Shown: positions 6,403-14,570 of the stretch, piece by piece
Layout: each line of letters opens with the position of its first letter
Position numbering within the stretch: position 1 is the stretch's first letter
Assembly (NCBI GenBank): GCA_027083015.1
Contig: JALWQS010000085.1
Location: 2,521-19,283, forward strand
DNA: 16,763 nucleotides
Direction of reading: 5' to 3'
Source of the DNA: Candidatus Woesearchaeota archaeon
GTDB lineage: Archaea > Nanobdellota > Nanobdellia > Woesearchaeales > UBA11576
The notes under the pieces: generated by a model
Told to the model about the DNA's origin: nothing
Seen by the model: only the letters and a program-made list of their open reading frames with translations
The model's database searches: none
Position numbers and translations under genes: made by a program

Positions 6403-7521
6403 ATGGAACTGATACAGATCGACGGAAGTTACCTTGAAGGAGGAGGACAGATAATAAGGACAGCGTTAGGACTAAGCGCACTGACAGGAAAAGCATTCGA
6501 AGCAAAAAACATACGCAAAGGCAGAAAAACTCCAGGACTAAAAGCACAACACCTAAGCGCAATAAGATCCCTGAAAGAACTATGCAATGCAAAAACATCA
6601 GATGTAGAGATAGGCTCAGAAACATTAACCTTCATACCAAAAAAGCTCGTTCCAAAAACACTGAACATAGATATCGGAACAGCAGGGTCAATAACACTTC
6701 TGATGCAAAGCCTATGGGCGCCACTTATCCTCGGAGGAGGAAGATACAACCTTAACATCAAAGGAGGAACAGATGTTTCGTGGTCAATGCCAATAGATTA
6801 TCTCAGAGAAGTATTTCTACCACAGATGAAAAGATATGCAGATATTCAACTGAACGTGATAAGAAGAGGCTTCTATCCAAAAGGAAAAGGAGAAGTAAAG
6901 ATCAAAGCCAAAGGAAAGATCACATATGAAGAACTTATCTCAGGAAAAGATAAGCCTGAAGAGGATAATAAAGAAGCAAGTCCAGTAAGACCTATAAGGT
7001 TAGGAGAACAAGGACACCTGATACAGATAAAAGGAGTAAGTTATGCATCAAAAGAACTGGCAGGTGCAGAAGTCGCAGAAAGACAGACAAGAGCTGCAAA
7101 ACACATACTCAAAGAACTAAAAACACCATTACAGATAAGAACAGAATACTGCGAAAGCGAAAGCATAGGAACAGGAGTGGTATTATGGGCAATATTTTCT
7201 AAGGATCCTGAAGAGATGAACCTGCTAAACCCGATAATCGTAGGAAGCGATGCTCTCGGAGAAAGAGGGAAACGCGCAGAAAAAGTAGGAGAAGAAGCAG
7301 CCAAGAAACTGATCAAAGAGATAAAAGCAGGAGCTGCAGCAGACCGACATCTATGCGACAACATGATACCATTCATCGCATTATTCGGCGGTGAGATAAG
7401 AACGTCAGAGATAACAGATCATACGAGAACCAATATCTATACAGTCTCAAAATTCTTAGGAGATATTCTTGAGATAGATGAGGAAAAGAGGATCATAAGA
7501 AGAAAAGAATTGAAGCTATAA
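6403..7521 (+). CDS. rtcA: RNA 3'-terminal phosphate cyclase
   Basis: RtcA converts an RNA 3'-phosphate to a 2',3'-cyclic phosphate with ATP through an enzyme-AMP intermediate, in RNA repair or end processing. The 372 residues carry the family blocks: YLEGGGQIIRTALGLS (10-25), RKTPGLKAQHLSAI (41-54), IGTAGSITLLMQSL (91-104), GGTDVSWSMPIDYL (121-134), FYPKGKGEV (157-165), and the segment RHLCDNMIPFIALFGG (315-330) containing His316, expected to be the adenylated histidine. A charged insertion at about 179-197 (Lys/Glu/Asp-rich) makes it slightly longer than usual. The gene is likely transcribed from its own TATA box. No rtcB is in the window. All key motifs are intact. Confidence 0.95.
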   Translation: MELIQIDGSYLEGGGQIIRTALGLSALTGKAFEAKNIRKGRKTPGLKAQHLSAIRSLKELCNAKTSDVEIGSETLTFIPKKLVPKTLNIDIGTAGSITLLMQSLWAPLILGGGRYNLNIKGGTDVSWSMPIDYLREVFLPQMKRYADIQLNVIRRGFYPKGKGEVKIKAKGKITYEELISGKDKPEEDNKEASPVRPIRLGEQGHLIQIKGVSYASKELAGAEVAERQTRAAKHILKELKTPLQIRTEYCESESIGTGVVLWAIFSKDPEEMNLLNPIIVGSDALGERGKRAEKVGEEAAKKLIKEIKAGAAADRHLCDNMIPFIALFGGEIRTSEITDHTRTNIYTVSKFLGDILEIDEEKRIIRRKELKL

Positions 7522-7633
7522 GAAGAGCAGGAAGCCTATAGAGACTTAAGATCTTGATACAGAGACTAAAACAGACACTAAACAAACAGAACTCCCATCA
7601 AAAAGACAGAACATATACTAAAGAGACAGAATA

Positions 7634-7643
7634 TTTATATATA
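7634..7643 (+). promoter_or_regulatory. TATA box of the 740-residue surface protein gene
   Basis: TTTATATATA, with a predicted start site near 7665, implying a leader of about 140 nt. The upstream stretch 7522-7633 is A-rich with short AGACA-type repeats and no gene. Confidence 0.55.
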
Positions 7644-7664
7644 CTAAATCACTATTCAAGAATA

Positions 7665-7805
7665 GCAAATAATCATTTGTTGTGTTTATGAAACACGTTT
7701 AGGGGGTAAATAAGGCAATAAGGAAGGGTTTAGACACAAATATAGCAGTTACTATCCTTCTAACGTCTTATTAAGAACTAATCACATTAATATCCAGGAG
7801 GAAGG
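7665..7805 (+). other. Long structured 5' leader of the surface-protein mRNA
   Basis: Two possible hairpins are visible. GTGTTT (7682-7687) pairs with AAACAC (7691-7696) around ATG, and GAAGGGT (7723-7729) pairs with ATCCTTC (7754-7760), one GU pair, around a 24-nt loop. A strong AGGAGG at 7796-7801 precedes the start. Long leaders on surface-protein mRNAs often give stability; function here is inferred. Confidence 0.4.
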
Positions 7806-10028
7806 ATGAAAATGAAGAAAACAATACTAATAGGAATTCTTATGGCTCTAGCTCTGGTATTCGGAGTTTCAGCGCAAGTAGGACAGCTAAACATCCAGGA
7901 TTCAATAATAAGCATGAATGCGGATCCGGGAACCACAGCTCAGCAGACATTCACAGTACAAAACCAGGATACAACACTCACAATGAGTCCGATAGCGCTC
8001 AGCGGTTCAGACCTGACAGGTCCAGAAACAATACCGCAAAGCCAAGTCACATTCTCACCTTCCTCACTAAGTTTAGCACCAAGCGGAAGCACAACAGTAA
8101 CAGCACTAGTATCACTTTCCAGCAACCAAAGAGCAGGAACATACACAGGATTAGTAACCGCAACATACAACGACACAAACTATGACACAGCAACCCTACA
8201 ACTCACAGTCAACGAAAGAACAAGCATGAGTGCAAGCGCACCAAGCACAGACATCGCAAAAGGAAATTCAGGAATAGTCACAATCACGATCACAAACACA
8301 GGAAACCACGACCTGAACAACGTAGCCTACACGATAGATTCTGCACTGACAAGAAATGGAGGTACAGAAACACTGACCTATTCAGGAACAAGCACAGGAA
8401 CACTAAGCATAAGCTACGGCTCAAGCACAACAAAAGTACTGGCATTCAATGTTCCAGCAAATCAAGCGTCAGGAACATACACAGGAACAGCAACATTCAC
8501 ATACGGAAACGTAACCGAAACATCAACCATAACAGTCACTGTCGCTGAACCACAATACAGCGTAAACCTACCGGAAGTAGTGCATCCAGAAGCTAACATA
8601 GGCAATGAAGTCACAACACAGATCACCATAACAAACGACGGAGATTACGCACTGACAGGAATAAACCTGACAACTGACGATTCCGACACCACAATAACAT
8701 ACAACGCACCAGCAACATTCAACCCGGGAAATAGTTTTACAGCCACAGTAACTACAAAAGTGCCAGATGATGCAAAAGGAAACGACCAAACAACCGTCGG
8801 AAAACTAACATTCACATCAAACGAATACACAACAAGCTCAGACATCAAGGTAACAGTAGGAAATAAACTGGAGATAGACAGAGTAAGGATGAGCATAGCT
8901 GACGCATCATGGAAAACAATCCACGAAGATGAAAAATACGATCCAGACCAGCTAAAGCCAGGAGCAAAGTTTGAGATGACAATAAAAGTAGAAAACCTGT
9001 TTGATGACAACTCAGAGATAGACATCGACGACATATCCGTCGACGCAGTCATCGCAAACGCAGGAGAAGACGGAGATGACCTAGAAGGAGACGTAGACAG
9101 CTTCAAGGTAAAAGCACAGGACAAATCCGACGATGTAAAGATAAACTTTGACGATGACAACTTCGCATGGGACATTGATGAAGGAGAGCATCAAGTAACG
9201 ATAAAAGTAACAGGCGTGGATGATAACGGCGGAGAACATGAAGATACGTTCAACTTTACACTTGATTTCAAAAGAGACTCAGGAGCATACTTCATGCTGC
9301 AACGAGCAGATGCAGTACCTTCAAGCGCACAATGCGGATCAAGCGTAAACCTATACATCGATGGAAGATCGATAGGAGAAGACAACGACGACAAAGCACA
9401 ACTGAAGATAACAAGCACAGCATTAGGAATACAGATAAAAGAAGAGTTTGCAATAGGAGCATACGACGACGATGACTGCGACGCTATGGATCCTGACGAA
9501 GACCCTGAAGACTGCAACCAATTCAGCTACAAAAAGACCTTTATCGTACCGCAAGGAATAGCATCAGGTACGTACCCGATAAAAGTGGAACTTTTCAACG
9601 ATGGTGGAGACGAAAAGACAGACGAAGGAACGATCGATGTCCAGGTAAGCTGCAGCAGTACAAGCACAAGCAGCACAACAACAAGCTCCAGCGGTACAAG
9701 CTCCAGCAGTTCTAACGGAGGAACAAGCAGTTCAGGAACAACTACCAAGACAACAACCACAACACAACCTACACAGACAACACAACCAGTTGTTCAGAAC
9801 GGACAACCAGGACAAGTAGCAGTATATTACGGAGGAAGCCAAACACCGACAAGCACACAAGGAGTAGCAGCAAACGAAGCTACCAAGATAACAGATACGA
9901 CCTATAAGAAAGGAAGCTTCAAAGACAGCCCCGCATACTTAGCACTGCTCTCAATAATAGGTGTGCTGCTTATAGTGGCAATCATCGGACTGATCGCTTT
10001 TGCAGTAAGCAGAAAAAATCAGCCTTAA
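7806..10028 (+). CDS. Anchored surface protein with tandem NEW3/CARDB-like beta-sandwich domains
   Basis: The 740-residue envelope protein starts with a Sec signal peptide (cleavage after VSA at 23). About five beta-sandwich domains follow: 27-136, 138-247, 249-352, 355-490 and 493-616. The first two share a closing motif (AGTYTGLVTATY and SGTYTGTATFTY), typical of NPCBM-associated NEW3/CARDB-type modules (COG1470-like). Domains 4 and 5 are strongly acidic (for example YDDDDCDAMDPDEDPEDC at 553-570), suggesting Ca2+ binding; Cys510, 558, 570 and 616 may pair. A Ser/Thr/Gln-rich stalk (617-665), probably glycosylated, leads to the C-terminal TM (709-733) and a short basic tail. Start: AGGAGG is 4 nt before this ATG and 10 nt before a second ATG at 7812. 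It could be a main cell-wall protein. Codons are strongly A-ending. Confidence 0.85.
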   Translation: MKMKKTILIGILMALALVFGVSAQVGQLNIQDSIISMNADPGTTAQQTFTVQNQDTTLTMSPIALSGSDLTGPETIPQSQVTFSPSSLSLAPSGSTTVTALVSLSSNQRAGTYTGLVTATYNDTNYDTATLQLTVNERTSMSASAPSTDIAKGNSGIVTITITNTGNHDLNNVAYTIDSALTRNGGTETLTYSGTSTGTLSISYGSSTTKVLAFNVPANQASGTYTGTATFTYGNVTETSTITVTVAEPQYSVNLPEVVHPEANIGNEVTTQITITNDGDYALTGINLTTDDSDTTITYNAPATFNPGNSFTATVTTKVPDDAKGNDQTTVGKLTFTSNEYTTSSDIKVTVGNKLEIDRVRMSIADASWKTIHEDEKYDPDQLKPGAKFEMTIKVENLFDDNSEIDIDDISVDAVIANAGEDGDDLEGDVDSFKVKAQDKSDDVKINFDDDNFAWDIDEGEHQVTIKVTGVDDNGGEHEDTFNFTLDFKRDSGAYFMLQRADAVPSSAQCGSSVNLYIDGRSIGEDNDDKAQLKITSTALGIQIKEEFAIGAYDDDDCDAMDPDEDPEDCNQFSYKKTFIVPQGIASGTYPIKVELFNDGGDEKTDEGTIDVQVSCSSTSTSSTTTSSSGTSSSSSNGGTSSSGTTTKTTTTTQPTQTTQPVVQNGQPGQVAVYYGGSQTPTSTQGVAANEATKITDTTYKKGSFKDSPAYLALLSIIGVLLIVAIIGLIAFAVSRKNQP

Positions 10029-10050
10029 GAAACACAAAGAAGTGCAAAAA

Positions 10051-10067
10051 TATTTTTCTTTCTTTTA
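10051..10067 (+). terminator. T-run terminator after the 740-residue gene
   Basis: TATTTTTCTTTCTTTT directly follows the gene by about 20 nt, with no strong hairpin; a normal archaeal terminator. Confidence 0.55.
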
Positions 10068-10125
10068 TAAGCAGTTCTTATATCATCACTTATATTACCA
10101 AAGAGTTATGCTTTAACAAAGAATT

Positions 10126-10136
10126 GCTATAAAAAA
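10126..10136 (+). promoter_or_regulatory. TATA box of the small Cys-containing membrane protein
   Basis: GCTATAAAAAA predicts a start near 10157, just before AGGTG (10157-10161) and the ATG at 10169. Confidence 0.45.
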
Positions 10137-10168
10137 TCTTAAAACCAAAAAACGATAGGTGTTGAGAG

Positions 10169-10507
10169 ATGGAATGGCCTGAAAGAATAAAAGAAGCATT
10201 CTACATAGGAGCATGGGTAGTGGTAGCAGCAACCATAGGAGCAGAATTCTATACGAAAGAAAGACCAAAAACCCAAGTATCAAGACCAAAATACTCAGTT
10301 ACAGACTGCGTAAGAGAGTGGACAAATAAAGATGATGAAGCAAAAGCAGAACTGTTCTGCGAAGATAAATGCCTAAGAGAAGAATACAATTACCAAATAA
10401 GGTATAACAAAGAAGACCATGACGAAGCAGTCAGGCACGCCAAAAAAATATGCTACCAAGGAGCATATCAGGTGCTAGAAGAAAGACTTAAACAAGAAGG
10501 CCACTAA
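10169..10507 (+). CDS. Small single-TM protein with four cysteines, unknown function
   Basis: A 112-residue protein with one N-terminal membrane segment (about 8-28, FYIGAWVVVAATIGAEFY), used as signal anchor or as an N-in/C-out anchor. A hydrophilic, helix-rich domain follows with four cysteines at about 47, 64, 68 and 93 (spacing C-x16-C-x3-C-x24-C). The even number and the likely outside location suggest two disulfides; a metal site is an alternative. It lies between two large surface-protein genes, has its own TATA box, and is convergent with the SpoIIM-like gene with 23 bp between the stop codons. No family is recognised. Confidence 0.65.
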   Translation: MEWPERIKEAFYIGAWVVVAATIGAEFYTKERPKTQVSRPKYSVTDCVREWTNKDDEAKAELFCEDKCLREEYNYQIRYNKEDHDEAVRHAKKICYQGAYQVLEERLKQEGH

Positions 10508-10530
10508 TAAAGGTCACTGAAAGAAAAGAT

Positions 10531-11376
10531 CTAAAAACCTGCTCTGAATAAGGCGCTTGAAACAAAAGTCTCAAGGAAAGCAGCAATGATTATCAGGACA
10601 ACAGCTATAAGCATAAGAACAAAAGCATCCTGAAACACATTCCTGAAATGCTCTTTACCACGCTTCTCCAAGATAAGAGCCTTAGAAACCACTCCGCCAG
10701 CAATAGCAGCGATCAAAAAACCAGAGATTTCAGGAAGCATATGGATAAGGAAAAAACCAAAAGCTTTCAAACCCTGAACAAAATTTTCAGCAAGATTCTT
10801 AGATATAAAAAGAAGAAAAACAGCGAAAACGCTACCATTCAGGATGATAAGAAAGATAGCAGAAGCACCATAAAACAACGAAAGAACAAAACAGACGATA
10901 AGAACAAGAAGATTATGAGAAAGAAGAGAAAAGAAATGAGCCCAACCATAACTGCCAGAACTAAGAAAAGACTGGACAAGCCCAGCATCCACGCCCTGCA
11001 TCTTAAGAAAACCAAGCTGAAAATCAAACAACTGAGAATAAACAGCACGATCAGGATAAACGACAAGACCTAAAAGGAAAAAAGCGATAAAAACACCAAG
11101 AAAAGAGAAAAAATACACCTCAAAAATACCCTTATGATTATGAAAAAAATTCCTGAGACCTGACCTTGATTCAACACGCTCCTCATTCTTGATTAGAGTT
11201 ATGAAAGCAGGCACCAAAAGAAGAGTGGTCAAAAAGACAGTAGATACTGATATAGAAGAACGAAAAGCGAACCAGGCAACAACAAAAGAGAACAAAGAAA
11301 AGAAAAGACCAAAGAAAAAAGCGATATAAGGCCGATTAACGATCCAACCAGGCCTGAAAATATCCTCTAATACCAT
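10531..11376 (-). CDS. SpoIIM/DUF95-family integral membrane protein
   Basis: The 281 residues match the SpoIIM (DUF95, COG1300) pattern: hydrophobic segments at about 17-37, 45-62, 85-107, 150-172, 173-192, 203-232 and 250-275, with the family hallmark HMLPEISGFLIAAIAGG at 212-228 just before a C-terminal TM. In Bacillus, SpoIIM takes part in the engulfment complex with SpoIID/SpoIIP. In archaea, where those partners are absent, its role is unknown and it is often near envelope or division genes. Transcription comes from the right: the stop of the 919-residue surface protein gene lies 54 nt upstream, and GTGAGG precedes the ATG, so it is probably the second gene of that operon. Confidence 0.85.
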   Translation of the reverse strand: MVLEDIFRPGWIVNRPYIAFFFGLFFSLFSFVVAWFAFRSSISVSTVFLTTLLLVPAFITLIKNEERVESRSGLRNFFHNHKGIFEVYFFSFLGVFIAFFLLGLVVYPDRAVYSQLFDFQLGFLKMQGVDAGLVQSFLSSGSYGWAHFFSLLSHNLLVLIVCFVLSLFYGASAIFLIILNGSVFAVFLLFISKNLAENFVQGLKAFGFFLIHMLPEISGFLIAAIAGGVVSKALILEKRGKEHFRNVFQDAFVLMLIAVVLIIIAAFLETFVSSALFRAGF

Positions 11377-11430
11377 ACAGCCTCACATCACAATCCAGCA
11401 TAATCCTCATAAGCCAAGCAGCAACATGAC

Positions 11431-14190
11431 TTAACGGGAATTCCTTCTTTCAAGATAATCCTCAAGACCCAAACGATCCTTGCCAGGATTCTTGCCTGAA
11501 GTTCCAACCTTAGAGACAAGACGCTTCCTGCCCTTAGCGCCAAAACCATACCTGTAAAGGACAGTAAGAAGCATAGCCATCAGAAGCATGACCAGCAAGG
11601 TCTTGACAACACCTGCGATACCAGGGTTCAGGAAGCCAGAGGCCTCACCAATGCCTGCTGCATCTGCTGAATCTTCCTCAGTCGCATTAACCTCAACGAC
11701 TTCTGGTTCAGGTACTTCACTTCCAGTCTTGATGACTGAAGGTGCCTCAGTATCATCTCCTTGTTCATCTTTTTCCTCCACAACCGGTTCTTCACAAGAA
11801 CGGGTCTCATGTCTAGAACTACTGTCATCACTGCAACCACTAACATCAACACAAGTCCTCTGCTGCTCACCATCAGAGCAAGGCGTCCAGGCAGTACAGC
11901 GCCATTCAGTATCACAACCAAGAGCGCTAAGATCAACATCAACCGTCTGATAATGACCACTACCGCCACTGCCTCCACCACTGCTTCCGCCAGAACTTCC
12001 TGAAGGAGCAGGCGTCTGAACAGTCAAGACCTGGGTATCAGAATAGGTCTGATCATTAGCATCTGAACGGACTGCCAAAGACACATCATAAGAGCCATCA
12101 GATGCAGGCGCAGTGAACGAATAAGTGAAAGAACCATCGACAAGATCAACGACAACATCAGAACTGTTATCTGCAGATAAAGGAACAGTCAGGAGCGCCT
12201 GAGTTTCAGGAACAGCAGAACCATTATCCATGACTACCGTACCGGAAGCAGCAACACTTGCGGACGGAGAGACAGTCGAAGGCTCAAGCGAGAGGCTGAC
12301 AAGATACCGATAGGTCAAGAGTATCCCATCATCCTCGGAATTAGAATTGTTCAGTGTGTCAACAGCATAAACCTTTAGGGTATAAAGGCCCAAAGTACTG
12401 TTAACATCAGTGTTGACTAGTGCCGTGTACATATCTGCTTCTTTGTCGAGGGAGATGGTTTGGACATTATCATCAGGATCCCTCATCTGCGCAGTCACAG
12501 CTTCAACGCCGCTGATATCCGTGACATTAAAACTAACAGGTATAGGGTCGCCACGGAAGACCATATCAGGGTTATTCATACGTATATCTGGTCCGGTGAG
12601 GTCAATTACAGTTACAAACCAGTCAGAGCTAACACCGACATTACCAGCATCGTCGACACACTGAACTTTCCAAGAGTAGTCTCCAAGGGGAACCAACTTA
12701 CTGAATGCAGAATCTTCACCGCTGACAGCAACCATCTCTGAGTCAAGGTTATCATCCAAAAACAAACTGCAGTCAAGCGCATCATCGTAGTCATCCTGCG
12801 CCACATAAGTAAAGTTTACATGGACATCACTAGTGGAATTGTCTTCTGGAGAAACAAGCTGGACCTGAGGGGCAGTACGATCTATAGTCACTACAAAATG
12901 CTTCTCTGCAAGATTGCCCACTGAATCCTCTGCATATACAACAAACTCATTAGGCCCGTCGGGCCACTCTGTAATACCTATGCTAAACGACCCATTAACA
13001 TCCACGGAAGTTCCATCATGGACATACCAGACCTTATCCAACTGATAATTATCAGCCACATCAAACTCTAAAACAGCAGAGTCTGGCAATATAGAGCCGT
13101 TCTCCGGAGCGGACATCACAATACTAGGCGGAGTCTTATCTAATGTGTAAGACCTAGTCTCGCTCTGTCCTTCCAAGTCAACCATGTCACGACATAGTAC
13201 ACTCCAGGTATGTTCTCCTTCTTCCACATCGGCGCTTGGGATTTCAACAGTATCCATGTCAGGCGCAGATATATTCTCCAAAAAAGTCTCTGAGTCTACA
13301 ATCAACTCACAAGTCATCATCGTTGCCAGGTTGTCATCAGCCACAAAACTGAACACTGCATCCATACCAACAAGATCCCCATCTGCGGGGGCTACCAAGG
13401 AAACATGAGGCGGAACACCATCAACAGTAAGGGTTCCATTATAGGTCGTCATCTCACCGCCATTATTAAGAGCAGTGAAATCAAAACAGACCTGATCTTC
13501 ATCCACATAATCAGAAAAATCACCAACTCCTGTATAAAGATCGCTCTGCGGGTCATCAGGATCAGAACTATCAGGAAGAAGACCCAAGTCATGATCTTCA
13601 GGAGTAAGATTACCAGTAAAATTACAGAGCACGTAATGGAAAGCGACAGCTTCAATACCTGTTTCAGGATCAACAGCACGCACCTGGACAGGCAGGTCAT
13701 CAGTACCTTCTCTCACAAAGGAACCATCCTCAGGAACAAGATCAGAAAGTTCCGGAGGAGTAACATCATTATGTATAATAACAGGCAAGACAAACTCGTG
13801 CGGATCATCATTCTCATCAATAAGCGTCAAAGTGGTATTGACGGTCGTATCCTCATCAACCTTAGGAGCTTTAGCAAGAAGATCAAATATCGCAAGATAA
13901 ACATTAGTAGCAAGAGAACCATCAGTCCAGAGAGCTAAAGAACCATTAAAGGATTCAGTCCAACCCTTATAATCAACCATCTGAAGAACATCAATCCCAG
14001 GAAGCGAAAGCTGAAGCCCAGTAATCTCGTAATCACCATCCCAGTTAGAAACATTAAGCTCAACATCAATATCATTTGTCTCATAAAACTCAGAGGGAGA
14101 TAGAGAAACAGTGGGAGAAACAGCAAGAACAGCAGAAGACAGCAGTATAAAAACAGCCAATAAAACAAATAGCACAACACCTCTTTTCAT
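11431..14190 (-). CDS. Large anchored surface protein: Ig-like repeats, TSP1-like module, C-terminal TM
   Basis: The 919-residue protein starts with a Sec signal peptide (about 1-23, ends LAV). An N-terminal beta-rich domain (25-140) precedes about five Ig-like repeats that open with a shared motif: VTPPELSDLVPEDGS, VPPHVSLVAPADG, KTPPSIVMSAPENGS, RTAPQVQLVSPEDNS, LTGPDIRMNNPD. A further beta-sandwich begins YLVSLSLEPSTVSPS. A Gly/Ser linker (about 728-748) leads to a module with six Cys at 759, 765, 771, 780, 786 and 799 and the thrombospondin type-1 pattern WRCTAWTPCSDGEQQRTC. An acidic stalk, a TM at about 857-880 and a basic tail follow. It is probably an adhesin or wall protein; SpoIIM lies downstream in the same transcript. 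The minus-strand codons end preferentially in T. No binding partner can be deduced. Confidence 0.85.
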   Translation of the reverse strand: MKRGVVLFVLLAVFILLSSAVLAVSPTVSLSPSEFYETNDIDVELNVSNWDGDYEITGLQLSLPGIDVLQMVDYKGWTESFNGSLALWTDGSLATNVYLAIFDLLAKAPKVDEDTTVNTTLTLIDENDDPHEFVLPVIIHNDVTPPELSDLVPEDGSFVREGTDDLPVQVRAVDPETGIEAVAFHYVLCNFTGNLTPEDHDLGLLPDSSDPDDPQSDLYTGVGDFSDYVDEDQVCFDFTALNNGGEMTTYNGTLTVDGVPPHVSLVAPADGDLVGMDAVFSFVADDNLATMMTCELIVDSETFLENISAPDMDTVEIPSADVEEGEHTWSVLCRDMVDLEGQSETRSYTLDKTPPSIVMSAPENGSILPDSAVLEFDVADNYQLDKVWYVHDGTSVDVNGSFSIGITEWPDGPNEFVVYAEDSVGNLAEKHFVVTIDRTAPQVQLVSPEDNSTSDVHVNFTYVAQDDYDDALDCSLFLDDNLDSEMVAVSGEDSAFSKLVPLGDYSWKVQCVDDAGNVGVSSDWFVTVIDLTGPDIRMNNPDMVFRGDPIPVSFNVTDISGVEAVTAQMRDPDDNVQTISLDKEADMYTALVNTDVNSTLGLYTLKVYAVDTLNNSNSEDDGILLTYRYLVSLSLEPSTVSPSASVAASGTVVMDNGSAVPETQALLTVPLSADNSSDVVVDLVDGSFTYSFTAPASDGSYDVSLAVRSDANDQTYSDTQVLTVQTPAPSGSSGGSSGGGSGGSGHYQTVDVDLSALGCDTEWRCTAWTPCSDGEQQRTCVDVSGCSDDSSSRHETRSCEEPVVEEKDEQGDDTEAPSVIKTGSEVPEPEVVEVNATEEDSADAAGIGEASGFLNPGIAGVVKTLLVMLLMAMLLTVLYRYGFGAKGRKRLVSKVGTSGKNPGKDRLGLEDYLERRNSR

Positions 14191-14303
14191 GGAGACCTCA
14201 CCTTCTTTTTTTAAAAACAGGCGTACAGGCGCATATAGAACTCAGTAATCTCTATTGGGGTGAAACAATTTGACCTACATGCAACCTCGCCGGATAAAAC
14301 CTG

Positions 14304-14318
14304 AATATATTAAAATAT
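14304..14318 (-). promoter_or_regulatory. TATA-like box of the 919-residue gene and SpoIIM
   Basis: Minus-strand TTTTAATATATT, predicted start near 14285, giving a leader of about 95 nt that ends with GGTGAGG just before the ATG. Confidence 0.45.
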
Positions 14319-14353
14319 GAATAAACAAAGATTAAATCCAATATATAATTTCC

Positions 14354-14390
14354 TATACTAGTCCGGGAAAACATTATTCAACCTAGTATA
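14354..14390. repeat. 8-bp perfect inverted repeat
   Basis: TATACTAG (14354-14361) and CTAGTATA (14383-14390) are perfect reverse complements separated by 21 bp. The right arm overlaps a TATA-like sequence. It may be an operator or a chance hairpin. Confidence 0.35.
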
Positions 14391-14544
14391 TAAAGCTTTC
14401 TATTCTTAAGTCAACGAATCACTACAGAGAAAAAACATCATAAAGATAACGAAGAGACAGATAAGATAGGAATCACAAAATATAATCATATAATAGAATC
14501 ATAGAATAGGAAGGAATAGGAACTTATACAAATTTGATAATAAA

Positions 14545-14568
14545 GGAAGAAAAAATTAAAGAAAAAAG
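14545..14568 (-). terminator. T-rich terminator of the histone doublet gene
   Basis: On the minus strand, runs of six T occur at 14567-14562 and at 14555-14550, right after the stop codon at 14571-14573. Confidence 0.5.
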
Positions 14569-14570
14569 AC

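Larger units (their letters stand above)
14191..14570. other. 380-bp intergenic region with leader, inverted repeat and terminator
   Basis: This stretch holds no convincing gene. From left to right it has the leader and TATA box of the minus-strand gene at 14190, the inverted repeat at 14354-14390, a T-poor run (14397-14530) with short AATAGAATCATAG-type repeats and no ATG, and the minus-strand terminator of the histone doublet. A plus-strand TATA-like TAGTATATAAAG at 14385-14396 has no ORF after it, so a short non-coding RNA cannot be excluded. Confidence 0.4.

Noticed and set aside
10648..11073. A 141-codon plus-strand ORF within the SpoIIM-like gene
   Set aside because: It is a Lys/Arg-rich shadow of the hydrophobic minus-strand gene, with no ribosome-binding site or domain.
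13405..13938. A 177-codon plus-strand ORF within the 919-residue gene
   Set aside because: Composition is typical of an antisense shadow, and the minus-strand frame shows clear Ig-like repeats and a signal peptide.
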